DNA from: Microbacterium algeriense
Lineage (GTDB): Bacteria; Actinomycetota; Actinomycetes; Actinomycetales; Microbacteriaceae
Length of the DNA: 64,000 nucleotides
NCBI RefSeq assembly: GCF_008868005.1
Contig: NZ_WAAO01000003.1
Location: 186,001 to 250,000, forward strand
Reading direction: 5' to 3'
Part shown: piece by piece, positions 1 to 12,532 of the stretch
Numbering within the stretch: position 1 is the first letter of the stretch
Layout: the number at the start of each line of letters is the position of its first letter
Notes under the pieces: model-generated
What the model was told of the DNA's origin: nothing
Databases searched by the model: none
The model's input: the letters and a program-made list of their open reading frames with translations, nothing else
Translations under genes and position numbers: made by a program

Positions 1-1116
<1,116 letters not shown>

Positions 1117-1156
1117 TAGTTCTCCTGTGTCGGAAATTCTGTTTGAGAAGTCTGGG

Positions 1157-1222
1157 CTTCGACAGGCTCAGCGACCCGGTGGGTCCTGGTGTCAGGAACC
1201 TGGGTCCCTGAGCCTGTCGAAG
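1157..1222. repeat. Palindromic repeat, family A, between rpoB and rpoC
   Basis: An inverted repeat lies 2 bases past the rpoB stop codon. The left arm is CTTCGACAGGCTCAGCGACC and the right arm GGTCCCTGAGCCTGTCGAAG, with one mismatch, around a loop that is itself partly self-complementary (CCTGGTGTCAGG). In the rpoBC transcript it would fold into a long hairpin without a U tract. Related copies occur at 5817-5912 inside a coding region. The sequence resembles dispersed intergenic REP-type palindromes; it could protect or attenuate the mRNA between the two subunits. Confidence 0.85.
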
Positions 1223-1224
1223 GG

Positions 1225-4728
<3,504 letters not shown>

Positions 4729-4853
4729 GGGAATAACCTCCGTGAGCCCCGCAGGGCTTCTCGATTCCTTTGTCGTCAGGTGGAGTGTGCGCTCAGAAGC
4801 TCACGAGATGCCGACCACCATATGAGGGCAGGGAGAAGCGAGCGCAACTACCA

Positions 4854-4882
4854 ACTATAGACGCGATCTCACGACATGGCAA
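4854..4882 (-). promoter_or_regulatory. rpoBC promoter
   Basis: Read on the minus strand, a -35 box TTGCCA (4877-4882) and a -10 box TATAGT (4854-4859) are separated by exactly 17 bases. This is an excellent housekeeping sigma-factor promoter. Transcription would start near 4847, leaving a leader of about 120 bases that contains a small stem (AGCCC/GGGCT) close to the rpoB ribosome binding site. Confidence 0.8.
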
Positions 4883-4925
4883 GCGCAATCCTTGACCAAT
4901 CTTCGACGCTGCGGTAATGGGACCG

Positions 4926-5005
4926 CCGAGACCCCGCCTCGTCGCCGAAACCCCGCCCTCGCCGCGGTGGCAGGACGGGGTTTCGACGCGAAACCGGGGT
5001 CTCGG
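4926..5005. repeat. Nested palindromic repeat, family B, copy 1
   Basis: Outer arms CCGAGACCCCG (4926-4936) and CGGGGTCTCGG enclose inner arms CGAAACCCCG and CGGGGTTTCG. Family B copies also occur at 46607-46690 and 52236-52313. The element lies in the 303-base gap between the rpoB start and the end of the upstream transporter gene, outside the rpoB promoter. It may end transcription of the peptide transporter operon. Confidence 0.85.
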
Positions 5006-5010
5006 GGTAG

Positions 5011-5030
5011 GACGGGACGGGACGGGACGG
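5011..5030. repeat. Short tandem repeat (GACGG)x4
   Basis: Four perfect copies of the 5-mer GACGG lie immediately before the stop codon of the peptide transporter ATPase gene (minus strand). Such short runs can vary in copy number, but here they are outside the coding frame. Confidence 0.8.
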
Positions 5031-5031
5031 G

Positions 5032-6732
5032 TCAGGACGCTATGTTGAGCTCGTTGCCGGGGATCGAGGCGAGGAGGCGCCGCGTGTAGGGGTCGCGCGG
5101 GTTCGTGAAGATCTCCTCCGAGGAGGCCGCCTCGACGAGCCTGCCGTCCTTCATCACGCACACGTAGTCGCTGATCAGGCGCACCACCGCGAGGTCGTGC
5201 GAGATGAACAGGTAGCTCAGGCCGTACTCGCGCTGCAGGTCGCCGAGCAGCGTCAGGATCTGGTCCTGCACCAGCACGTCCAGCGCCGACACCGGCTCGT
5301 CGCACACGATCAGCGCCGGCGACAGCGCGAGCGCCCGGGCGATCGCGACCCGCTGCCGCTGACCGCCGGACAGCTCGGACGGGTACCGGCGCAGCATCGA
5401 CTGCGGGAGGGCCACGTCGTCGAGCAGCTGCCGCACGCGCTTGCGGCGGTCGGCACTGCTCCCCCGCTTGTAGAACTCCAGCGGCTCCGCGATCAGACGC
5501 TCGATCGTGAACATGGGGTTCAGGCTCGAATACGGGTCCTGGAAGATCGGCTGCACCTGCTGACGGAAGTCCTTCGTCTCCGCTCGGGTGAGCGAGGAGA
5601 TGTCCTTGCCCTCGTAGCGGATCAGCCCGCTCGTCGGCTCGATCACCTTGAGTAGCATCCGCGCCGTCGTGGTCTTGCCCGAGCCCGACTCCCCCACGAT
5701 CGCGACGGTCTCGCCGCGCGGGATCGCCAGGGAGACGTCGTCGACCGCGACGAAGTCCTCGCCGCGACCGCGGACCGGGTAGACCTTGGTGAGGTGCTCG
5801 ATCTCGACGATGTTCCCCTTCGACGAACTCAGGGACCCAGGCTCACGGTGGGTCGCTGAGCCTGTCGGAGCGTCCTCGCCCTGGGTCGCTGAGCCTGTCG
5901 AAGCGTCCTTCACGAACGCCTCCGGCCGCAGCCGCGCCGCCGCGACGGAGGGAGCCGCCTTCACGAGCGACTGCGTGTAGGGGTGCTGCGGGTCCTCCAG
6001 GATCTGTCGCGCGTCGCCCTGCTCCACGACCTTGCCGCGATGCATCACGATCACCCGCTCGGCCCGCTCGGCGGCGAGACCGAGGTCGTGCGTGATGAGC
6101 AGCACGGCCGTTCCCAGCTCGCGCGTCATCTGTCCGATCTGGTCGAGGATGGTCTGCTGCACCGTGACATCGAGGGCACTCGTGGGCTCGTCGGCGATCA
6201 GCAGGCGCGGCTTGCACGCCAGACCGATCGCGATGAGCGCACGCTGACGCATGCCGCCGGAGAACTCGTGCGGGTACTGCTTCGCCCGTCGCTCCGGATC
6301 GGGGAGGCCGGCAGCGCTGAGCGCCTCGACCACCTTTGCCTGGACGTTCTGCCTGGTGGCGAGGCCGTGGGCGAGCAGGGTCTCCGCGACCTGGGTGCCG
6401 ATCTTCGCGACCGGGTTCAGGTTCGACATCGGGTCCTGCGGCACGAGGCCGATGTCGCGGCCGCGGATCGTGCGCAGCTCGTGCTCCGGCGCGTGGGCGA
6501 TCTCCTTCCCGTCGAGGCGGATGCTCCCGGAGGCCACCCGGCCTCCTCCGGCGAGCAGACCGATGATGGCCATCGCGGTCGTCGACTTGCCGGAGCCGGA
6601 CTCCCCCACGATGGCCACGGTCTCCCCCGGTCGGATCTCGAGGTCGACCCCTTCCACCGCGTGCACGACGCCGTCCATGGTGGCGAAGTCCACGGCGAGG
6701 CCCTGGACGGACAGCAGGGGCTCGGTCGACAT
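5032..6732 (-). CDS. Oligopeptide/dipeptide ABC transporter, fused ATPases (DppD-DppF type)
   Basis: Two complete ABC ATPases lie in one 566-residue chain that energises the adjacent peptide permeases. Domain 1 has Walker A GESGSGKS (about residues 43-50), signature FSGGMRQR and Walker [13 protein letters not shown]. Domain 2 has Walker [10 protein letters not shown], signature LSGGQRQR and Walker [13 protein letters not shown]. The linker (about residues 274-305) contains [11 protein letters not shown] and [11 protein letters not shown], which are translated from repeat family A and are not conserved transporter sequence. I chose the ATG at 6732 ([11 protein letters not shown]) because GAAGGAG lies at proper spacing; an ATG at 6780 that overlaps the permease stop codon is the alternative. 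It is the last gene of the operon SBP-permease-permease-ATPase. Confidence 0.95.
   Translation of the reverse strand: MSTEPLLSVQGLAVDFATMDGVVHAVEGVDLEIRPGETVAIVGESGSGKSTTAMAIIGLLAGGGRVASGSIRLDGKEIAHAPEHELRTIRGRDIGLVPQDPMSNLNPVAKIGTQVAETLLAHGLATRQNVQAKVVEALSAAGLPDPERRAKQYPHEFSGGMRQRALIAIGLACKPRLLIADEPTSALDVTVQQTILDQIGQMTRELGTAVLLITHDLGLAAERAERVIVMHRGKVVEQGDARQILEDPQHPYTQSLVKAAPSVAAARLRPEAFVKDASTGSATQGEDAPTGSATHREPGSLSSSKGNIVEIEHLTKVYPVRGRGEDFVAVDDVSLAIPRGETVAIVGESGSGKTTTARMLLKVIEPTSGLIRYEGKDISSLTRAETKDFRQQVQPIFQDPYSSLNPMFTIERLIAEPLEFYKRGSSADRRKRVRQLLDDVALPQSMLRRYPSELSGGQRQRVAIARALALSPALIVCDEPVSALDVLVQDQILTLLGDLQREYGLSYLFISHDLAVVRLISDYVCVMKDGRLVEAASSEEIFTNPRDPYTRRLLASIPGNELNIAS
5817..5912. repeat. 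Palindromic repeat, family A, inside a coding region
   Basis: Two direct copies of GGGTCGCTGAGCCTGTCG (5850-5867 and 5883-5900), 33 bases apart, face an inverted arm CTTCGACGAACTCAGGG (5819-5835). These are the same arms as in the rpoB-rpoC repeat. The 33-base period is 11 codons, so the reading frame of the fused ATPase is kept and the repeat becomes a Ser/Thr/Gly/Ala-rich linker. Confidence 0.88.
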
Positions 6733-6776
6733 CTGCTTCTCCTTCACGGCGCGCATCGCGCCATCGTCCCTGGCGT

Positions 6777-7742
6777 TCATCGTGCCCTCGTCCGCGGGTC
6801 CATCGCCTCGCGCAGCGCCTCACCCAGCAGGGTGAAGCCGAGCGCGGTGACGGCGATGCAGATACCGGGGAGGAACGCCAGCCACGGCGCGATGGCGAGT
6901 TCCGCCTGCGCATAGGTGAGCATGCGACCCCACTCGGCCGTCGCCGGACCCCCGCCGCCGAGACCGAGGAACGACAGCGCCGCCGCATCGATCACGGCCG
7001 TCGCGAGGGTCAGGGTCCCCTGCACGATCACCGGCCCGATCGCGTTCGGCAGGACGTGCGACATCGTGATCCTGCCCCGGCCCAGGCCGAGCGTCTGCGC
7101 GGAGAGGACGTAGTCGCTGGATCGCTGCTGCAGCATCGACGCTCGCAGCAGGCGCGCGAAGATCGGCACCTGCGACGCTCCGATCGCGATCATCACCGCG
7201 AACGGCGTCTGCCCGAGGATCGCGGCGATCGACACGGCGAGCAGCAGGTTCGGCACCGAGAGGATGATGTCGACGACGCGCATGATGACCGTGTCGACCC
7301 AGCCGCCGAAGGTTCCGGCGAGCAGACCCAGGATCATGCCGCCGACGAGTCCCATCGCGGTGGAGATGACACCGATCAGCAGAGACGCCTGCGCGCCCCA
7401 GATGAGCTTGGACAGCACGTCGCCGCCGAACCGATCGAGGCCGAGGGGGAACTCCGGCAGCTCGCCGGGACCGGGGATGTGCGTCGGCGTGATGTACTTC
7501 GCGCCGGGCAGAGCCGTCTCCGGATACGGGGCGAGGAGGGGCGCGAGCGCGGCGACGAGCAGGAACAGCAGCACGATGACCGCGCCGATCCACGCCGTGG
7601 GGTTGCGACGGAGCCGACGGAAGACGTCGCTCCAGAACCCTCCGGAGCCGTTCTTCAGATCGGCCTGGGCGATCGCGACGGTGTCGATGCTGCCGCCGCT
7701 CTCCGCCGAAGGCCCCTGTGCGGGCGGGAGTGCGATGCTCAT
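6777..7742 (-). CDS. Peptide ABC transporter permease (DppC/OppC type)
   Basis: This 321-residue inner-membrane permease pairs with the DppB-type permease encoded just upstream. After a hydrophilic N-terminus it has the family's OppC N-terminal segment (FRRLRRNPTAWIGAVIVLLFLLVAALAPLLAPY) and then about five more membrane helices. The EAA-type loop that docks on the ATPases reads QTLGLGRGRITMSHVLPN. The ATG at 7742 has a strong AAAGGAGG ribosome binding site. Its stop codon overlaps an unused ATG in front of the ATPase gene. Substrate specificity cannot be read from the permease. Confidence 0.93.
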   Translation of the reverse strand: MSIALPPAQGPSAESGGSIDTVAIAQADLKNGSGGFWSDVFRRLRRNPTAWIGAVIVLLFLLVAALAPLLAPYPETALPGAKYITPTHIPGPGELPEFPLGLDRFGGDVLSKLIWGAQASLLIGVISTAMGLVGGMILGLLAGTFGGWVDTVIMRVVDIILSVPNLLLAVSIAAILGQTPFAVMIAIGASQVPIFARLLRASMLQQRSSDYVLSAQTLGLGRGRITMSHVLPNAIGPVIVQGTLTLATAVIDAAALSFLGLGGGGPATAEWGRMLTYAQAELAIAPWLAFLPGICIAVTALGFTLLGEALREAMDPRTRAR

Positions 7743-7776
7743 GCGACCGCCTCCTTTCGGACGATGGGGAGGGACA

Positions 7777-8781
7777 TCACTGCACCCTCACTCTCGGGTC
7801 GATGAAGCTGTAGGACACGTCGACCGCCAGGTTGATCAGCGCGTACGCGATCGCGATGAAGATGATGAATCCCTGGAGGACGGGGAAGTCCCTGGTGAAG
7901 ATCGCCCTCGCGAGGAACGATCCGATGCCGGGGAAGGCGAACACCGTCTCGGTGAGCACGGCGCCCGAGATCAGCAGACCGGTCTGGAGACCGATCGTCG
8001 TGATCACCGGCAGCATCGCGTTGCGGAGGATGAAGCGGTTGCGGAGCGTCGGGGTCCCGACGCCCTTCGCACGGCCCGTGCGCACATAGTCCGCGTTCTG
8101 CACTTCCAGCACGCTGGCTCTGGTGATGCGGACGATGATCGCGAGCGGGATGGTGCCGAGCGCGAGCGCGGGAAGGATGAGGTGCAGGATCGCATCCCAT
8201 GCCGCGTCGAACTCCCCCGTGATGATGCCGTCCCAGACGTAGAAGCCGGTGGGATGCGTCGCGTCTATGCGCGGATCCTGCCGCCCGTCCGAGGGCAGCC
8301 AGCCCAACTGGACGGCGAAGACGTACTTCAGGATGAACGCGAGGAAGAACACCGGGATCGTGATGCCGATCAGGCTCAGCACCACGGACGCGTGGTCGGT
8401 GAGCTTGCCGTGACGGCGCGCCGCCCAGTAGCCGAGCGGGATGCCGATACCGACGGCGAAGATGAGCGCCATGACGCTCAGCTCGAGCGTCGCGGGGAAG
8501 CGGCGGAGGAACTCCTCCGTCACCGGCCGATTGGTCTGGATGGACGTGCCGAAGTCGCCCTGGAGCAGGCGCGTCACCCAGATGAAGTACTGCTCGATGA
8601 GGGGCTTGTTGAAGCCGTACAGCTCGTTGACCCTGGCGATGGCCTCCGGTGTGGCCTTCTCGCCGAGGAGGGCGACCGCGGGGCCGCCGGGAAGGGCCCT
8701 GACCCAGGCGAACAGCAGGATGCTGAGCCCGAACAGGGTGGGGATGAGGAACAGCAGTCGCCTGCCGATGGTGCGCAGCAC
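7777..8781 (-). CDS. Peptide ABC transporter permease (DppB/OppB type)
   Basis: This 334-residue permease is the first channel subunit of the peptide importer. The N-terminus LRTIGRRLLFLIPTLFGLSILLFAWVR is typical of DppB, and the conserved cytoplasmic loop reads DYVRTGRAKGVGTPTLRNRFILRNAMLP. About six membrane helices are visible. It starts at a GTG (8781) with GGAG about 7 bases upstream. An 84-base gap with a GC-rich hairpin separates it from the substrate-binding protein gene, so its expression is probably lower than that of the binding protein. A 34-base gap leads to the DppC-type permease. Confidence 0.94.
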   Translation of the reverse strand: MLRTIGRRLLFLIPTLFGLSILLFAWVRALPGGPAVALLGEKATPEAIARVNELYGFNKPLIEQYFIWVTRLLQGDFGTSIQTNRPVTEEFLRRFPATLELSVMALIFAVGIGIPLGYWAARRHGKLTDHASVVLSLIGITIPVFFLAFILKYVFAVQLGWLPSDGRQDPRIDATHPTGFYVWDGIITGEFDAAWDAILHLILPALALGTIPLAIIVRITRASVLEVQNADYVRTGRAKGVGTPTLRNRFILRNAMLPVITTIGLQTGLLISGAVLTETVFAFPGIGSFLARAIFTRDFPVLQGFIIFIAIAYALINLAVDVSYSFIDPRVRVQ

Positions 8782-8812
8782 AGAGTTCTCCGTCGATCAG
8801 AAGGTACGCCGT

Positions 8813-8843
8813 GCCCCGGTCCCGCCGAGGGCGGAACCGGGGC
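8813..8843 (-). terminator. GC-rich hairpin between binding protein and permease genes
   Basis: Arms GCCCCGGTCCCGCC and GGCGGAACCGGGGC pair over 14 bases with one mismatch around a 3-base loop. There is no U tract. This position is where many binding-protein transporter operons place a partial terminator or mRNA stabiliser, which lets the binding protein be made in excess. Confidence 0.65.
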
Positions 8844-8865
8844 TCGACGTATCAAATGGTCAGGC

Positions 8866-10539
8866 CTACTTGGTGAGGACGATGTCCGTGAAGACCTCGT
8901 CGTTCACCGGGCTGGCGGGGTAGCTCTCCACGCGCGGGTCGAACGCGAGTGTCGGCGCCGGGTGCGCGAGCGGGACGCCGGGGATGAACTCGGCGACCAT
9001 CTCGTTGATGTCCTCGTACAGCGCCGTCTGCTCGTCGAGGTTGGACACCCCGCGCGCCTCGGTCAGCTTCTGGAACAGCTCCGGGTTGTCGAAGCCCCAC
9101 TCCGAGCTCTTCTGGCCGAAGAAGACGCCGACGAAGTTGTCGGTGTCGTTGTAGTCACCGGTCCACCCGAGCAGGTGGATGCCGTGGTCCGACGTGCCGG
9201 TCGTGCGGTCGAGGTACTCGACCCACTCCTCGGAGACCGGGGTGGTCTCCACGCCGACCTCGGTGAGCTGCGACGACAGCACCGTGTAGATCTGCTCGGG
9301 GTCCGGCATGTACGGACGCGAGACGTTGACCGGGTAGTTGAAGGTCAGCTTCAACGGGTTGGACTCGTCGTAGCCGGCCTCGGCCAGCAGGGACTTCGCC
9401 TTCTCGGGGTCGTAGTCGTAGGTCTTGACGTCGGGGTTGTAGCCGTTGACGACCTCGGGGACGAACTGCGTCGCCTTCTCGGTGCCCTCCGGGAGCACCT
9501 GGCTGATCAGCGCGTCCTTGTCGACCGCGTAGGAGAGGGCCTCGCGGACCTTGGGGTCCTGGAGCTCCGGCACGGCCTGGTTGAACGCGAGGTAGAGGAT
9601 CGTGAACGGAGGGCGCGACACCATCGTGAAGTCGTCGTCCGCGAGGGCCTTCGTGTCGGCCGGGCCGACGAGGTCGTAGCCGTCGATCGATCCGGACTCG
9701 AGCGCCTGACGGCGAGCGGTCGGGTCGTCGATCGTGCGGAAGATGATCTCGTCGATCTGGCCGGCTTCACCCCAGTACCCGTCATAGGCCTTCAGGGTGA
9801 CCTGCTCCCCCGGCGCCCATTCGTCGAACTGGTAGGGGCCGGTGCCGACGGGGTGTCCCATCGCGTACTCGGACAGCTGCGGGGCCTCGGCGGATCCGCC
9901 GACCTCGTCCGCGCCGAACTCCTGCATCGCGGACGGGCTCTGCATGGCGAAGGCGGGCAGCGACAGCGAGGCGATGAACCCCGCGAACGGCTTGTTCAGC
10001 TCGATCGTGACGGAGTTGTCGCCGTCCGGCGTGCACGACTTGTACACGGCGTCCGCGGGGTTGGAGGCGTAGCCCTTGAAGAGCTTGTTGTAGTAGTAGC
10101 CGAAGGCCTCGGAGGCGGCCAGGCCGGTCCAGTTGTACCAGCGGTCGAAGTTGACGCAGACGGCCTCGGCGTTGAACGGGGTGCCGTCCTGGAACGTGAC
10201 GTCCTCCTTCAAGGCGAAGGTGTACGACATGCCGTCCTCGGACGGCTCCCACGACTCAGCCAGCAGCGGGGCCGGATCGGCGGTGCCCGGCTCGGTGCCG
10301 ACGAGACCCTCGAAGATCTGCCGGGAGACGCGGAACGTCTCGCCGTCCTGGGCGAACGCCGGGTCGAGGCTCGCCGGATCGGACGAGGCGGCGAAGACGA
10401 ACGTGCCGTCCACGTCTCCGGAGCCCTCCCCACCCCCGTCGCCGCGCTCGCTGGCGACGCAGCCTGCCAGCGCGATCGCCGCGATCGTTGCTCCGGTGAC
10501 GGCGATGAGTCCTCGCCGACGCGTGACTGATTGGTGCAT
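8866..10539 (-). CDS. Peptide ABC transporter substrate-binding lipoprotein (DppA/OppA type)
   Basis: This 557-residue extracellular lipoprotein captures the substrate for the adjacent transporter. The signal sequence MHQSVTRRRGLIAVTGATIA ends in the lipobox LAGC, so the mature protein is membrane-anchored by its cysteine. The body has the SBP family 5 pattern (PASLDPAF, LAESWEPSEDGMSYTFALKEDVTFQDGTPF, SYAVDKDALI, LLGWTGDYND). The start at 10539 was preferred over an upstream ATG because the signal peptide begins there and GGGAAGG precedes it. A sigma-70-like promoter at 10614-10642 and a perfect hairpin at 10576-10599 lie upstream. The ligand could be peptides or, given the neighbours, muropeptides; that is inference. 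Confidence 0.95.
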   Translation of the reverse strand: MHQSVTRRRGLIAVTGATIAAIALAGCVASERGDGGGEGSGDVDGTFVFAASSDPASLDPAFAQDGETFRVSRQIFEGLVGTEPGTADPAPLLAESWEPSEDGMSYTFALKEDVTFQDGTPFNAEAVCVNFDRWYNWTGLAASEAFGYYYNKLFKGYASNPADAVYKSCTPDGDNSVTIELNKPFAGFIASLSLPAFAMQSPSAMQEFGADEVGGSAEAPQLSEYAMGHPVGTGPYQFDEWAPGEQVTLKAYDGYWGEAGQIDEIIFRTIDDPTARRQALESGSIDGYDLVGPADTKALADDDFTMVSRPPFTILYLAFNQAVPELQDPKVREALSYAVDKDALISQVLPEGTEKATQFVPEVVNGYNPDVKTYDYDPEKAKSLLAEAGYDESNPLKLTFNYPVNVSRPYMPDPEQIYTVLSSQLTEVGVETTPVSEEWVEYLDRTTGTSDHGIHLLGWTGDYNDTDNFVGVFFGQKSSEWGFDNPELFQKLTEARGVSNLDEQTALYEDINEMVAEFIPGVPLAHPAPTLAFDPRVESYPASPVNDEVFTDIVLTK

Positions 10540-10575
10540 TGTATGACCTTCCCTGTCGGGCGCTTCGTTGCGCGA

Positions 10576-10599
10576 CACCGAGGCGTTGTCGCCTCGGTG
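10576..10599 (-). promoter_or_regulatory. Perfect hairpin in the leader of the peptide-binding protein gene
   Basis: CACCGAGGCG and CGCCTCGGTG form a perfect 10-base stem with a 4-base loop (ACAA in the minus-strand RNA). It lies 37 bases before the start codon and about 8 bases into the predicted transcript. It could stabilise the mRNA, attenuate it, or act as a DNA operator just downstream of the start of transcription. Confidence 0.7.
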
Positions 10600-10613
10600 A
10601 CGGTGATCCCTCG

Positions 10614-10642
10614 AACGTACCCAGCGGACTCCCAGATGCCAA
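10614..10642 (-). promoter_or_regulatory. Promoter of the peptide transporter operon
   Basis: On the minus strand a -35 box TTGGCA (10637-10642) and a -10 box TACGTT (10614-10619) are 17 bases apart. Transcription would begin near 10607, giving a leader of about 68 bases that contains the 10576-10599 hairpin. Confidence 0.65.
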
Positions 10643-10690
10643 CCGCCTCGAGGTTGCAATCCGGTATCGGCGCGAGACGGGCGGATCCGG

Positions 10691-10696
10691 TAGTGT
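10691..10696 (+). promoter_or_regulatory. -10 box TAGTGT for leaderless kinase transcript
   Basis: TAGTGT ends 7 bases before the GTG start of the PfkB kinase, so transcription should begin at or next to the start codon. Confidence 0.6.
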
Positions 10697-10703
10697 CCAG
10701 AAC

Positions 10704-11624
10704 GTGTCCGACACCGCCCCGCTCGCCGTCTGCTTCGGAGAGGGCATGGTCGCCCTCGTCGCCGCGGCCGCCGGTCCCCTCGAGGACTGTCGCACGTTCC
10801 ACCGCTCCCTCGCCGGCGCCGAATGGAACACGGCCATCGCCCTGGCCTCCGCCGGCATCCGCGCCGCCGTGATCTCCCGCGTCGGCGACGACGGCTTCGG
10901 CCGCTTCCTGACGGCCGAGCTGCGCGCGCACGGGGTGGACGACACCGCCGTGGAGACCGACGCCGATGCGCCCACCGGCCTGTACGTCAAGGAGCTCACG
11001 GCACTGTCGGACGGCACCGTCGGCGGCATCATGCACTACTACCGTGCGGGGTCGGCGGCTGCCGCGCTGTCCCCGCAGACGCTCACGGCACCGGCGGCGG
11101 CGGCTCTCCTCGCCGACGCCGCGCTCGTGCACACCTCCGGCATCACGCCCGCGCTGTCGCCCTCGGCCCTCGCCGCGCAGGAGTCGCTGTACGCCGAACC
11201 GCACCCCGACCGGCTGCTCAGCTTCGACGTGAACTGGCGCCCCGCGCTCTGGCGGGGCCGCGAGGAGGAAGGCCGCCGGATCGTGTCGGACTTCGTCCGG
11301 CGCGCCGACATCGTGTTCTGCACCCGCCCCGACGCCGAAGCGGTCTTCGGCACCAGCGACCCTCGGGAGCTGCGTGCCCTCTTCCCGCAGCCGCGCCACC
11401 TGCTGATCACCGACGCCCGCGGCGCCGTGGCCTTCGACGGCGCGGAGATGGCCGAGAGCGACGCCATCGACACTCCGGTCGTGGAGACAATCGGAGCCGG
11501 AGACGCCTTCGCCGCCGGCTTCCTGGCCGGCGTCCTCGCCGGCCTCTCGCTGACCGGGAGCCTCGCGCGCGGTCACCGCATCGCGACCAGGGCGCTGGTC
11601 AGCACGAGAGACCACGTCGACTGA
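10704..11624 (+). CDS. PfkB-family carbohydrate kinase
   Basis: A 306-residue ribokinase-fold sugar kinase that transfers phosphate from ATP to a sugar or sugar acid. The N-terminus VSDTAPLAVCFGEGMVALV matches the family's first strand, FDVNWRPALW is characteristic of the 2-keto-3-deoxygluconate kinase-like branch, and VETIGAGDAFAAGF is the PfkB signature with the catalytic Asp. The GTG at 10704 was chosen because homology begins there, no ribosome binding site exists, and TAGTGT sits 7 bases upstream as for a leaderless mRNA. It diverges from the peptide transporter and converges with the RpiR gene 27 bases away. The substrate is not determined by sequence; the neighbourhood suggests an amino sugar or sugar acid derivative. 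Confidence 0.88.
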   Translation: MSDTAPLAVCFGEGMVALVAAAAGPLEDCRTFHRSLAGAEWNTAIALASAGIRAAVISRVGDDGFGRFLTAELRAHGVDDTAVETDADAPTGLYVKELTALSDGTVGGIMHYYRAGSAAAALSPQTLTAPAAAALLADAALVHTSGITPALSPSALAAQESLYAEPHPDRLLSFDVNWRPALWRGREEEGRRIVSDFVRRADIVFCTRPDAEAVFGTSDPRELRALFPQPRHLLITDARGAVAFDGAEMAESDAIDTPVVETIGAGDAFAAGFLAGVLAGLSLTGSLARGHRIATRALVSTRDHVD

Positions 11625-11651
11625 CGCACGCGGACGGGCCACGCACCGCGA

Positions 11652-12518
11652 TCAGCTGCGGCGCCGCGCCGGGACCGCGTCGTGGGTCCGCTGCAGCGAG
11701 ACGGCGACCGGCTCGCCGCGGTGCTGCACCACGCGCACGAAGAGCACGTCGACGAGGGCGAGCTGCGCGATACGGCTCGACATCGCCGCCATCCGGAACG
11801 GCGACTCGTGCGCGTGGGTGAGCAGCACGACGTCTGCGACGAGCGCCAACGGCGAATCCGCGGCGCTGGTGACGGCGACCGTGAGCGCGCCGGCGTCTCG
11901 GGACACCTCGAGTGCACGGATCGTCTCCGCGGTCTCCCCGCCGTGGGAGAACGCGATCGCGACATCGCCCGAGGTGCGCAGCGCCGCCGTCGTCACCGCG
12001 AGGTGCGGATCGGCCGAGTGCGAGACGGAGCATCCGATGCGCGCGAGCTTGAGCTGCAGATCCTGCGCGGTCAGCGACGACGCGGCCTGGCCGAACAGGT
12101 CGATGTGCCGGGCGGCGACGATCGCACGGGCCACCTGGTCGAGCGCCGGTGCGTCGAGGGCGAGCGCCGTCTTCTCGATCGCGTCGATCTCCTGTGCCGC
12201 GAGCTTCGCGGCGATCGCCGACGGCCCGTCGTCCGGGTCGATCGCCGTGGTGTCCAGGCCGAACCGGGCCTGCTGCGCCTGCTCCAGCGTGATGGCCCTG
12301 GCCACGGCGACGCGCAGCTCCCGGTAGCCGCTGTAGCCGAGCGACTGCGCGTAGCGGGCCACCGTCGACAGCGAGGTGCGGCACAGCTGGGCGAGGTCGT
12401 TGATCGCGAGGTCGACGACGAGTGTCGGGTCTCCGAGGATCGTCTCCGCGACGCGCGCCTCGGCGGCGCTCACCTTCGGAAGCGAGCGCCGCACCAACGC
12501 GAGAACGTCATCGTCCAT
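11652..12518 (-). CDS. MurR/RpiR family transcriptional regulator
   Basis: This 288-residue regulator has an N-terminal helix-turn-helix of the RpiR type (residues 1-75, with DLAQLCRTSLSTVARYAQSLGYSGYRELR) and a C-terminal SIS sugar-phosphate-binding domain (about 125-260, with DLFGQAASSLTAQDLQLKLARIG and FSHGGETAETIRALEVSRDAGA). Proteins of this family sense phosphosugars and control sugar or amino-sugar uptake genes. It is the last gene of the run binding protein, two permeases, GH3 enzyme, regulator, 14 bases after the GH3 gene. A CAGGAT box ending 6 bases before its ATG could also give it a separate leaderless transcript. Its likely target is the AT-rich promoter at 17200-17238. Confidence 0.92.
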   Translation of the reverse strand: MDDDVLALVRRSLPKVSAAEARVAETILGDPTLVVDLAINDLAQLCRTSLSTVARYAQSLGYSGYRELRVAVARAITLEQAQQARFGLDTTAIDPDDGPSAIAAKLAAQEIDAIEKTALALDAPALDQVARAIVAARHIDLFGQAASSLTAQDLQLKLARIGCSVSHSADPHLAVTTAALRTSGDVAIAFSHGGETAETIRALEVSRDAGALTVAVTSAADSPLALVADVVLLTHAHESPFRMAAMSSRIAQLALVDVLFVRVVQHRGEPVAVSLQRTHDAVPARRRS

Positions 12519-12524
12519 GGATGG

Positions 12525-12530
12525 ATCCTG
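12525..12530 (-). promoter_or_regulatory. -10 box CAGGAT for leaderless RpiR transcript
   Basis: On the minus strand CAGGAT ends 6 bases before the ATG at 12518, just downstream of the GH3 stop codon. This gives the regulator a possible promoter of its own. Confidence 0.45.
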
Positions 12531-12532
12531 TC

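Noticed and set aside
5786..5980. Frameshift or misassembly at the low-complexity linker of the fused ATPase
   Set aside because: Both ATPase domains are intact and in one frame, and the repeat period is a multiple of three.
7264..10530. 1088-residue plus-strand frame across the peptide transporter
   Set aside because: Antisense to three well-supported transporter genes and rich in Arg/Glu/Asp/Gly repeats typical of antisense frames.
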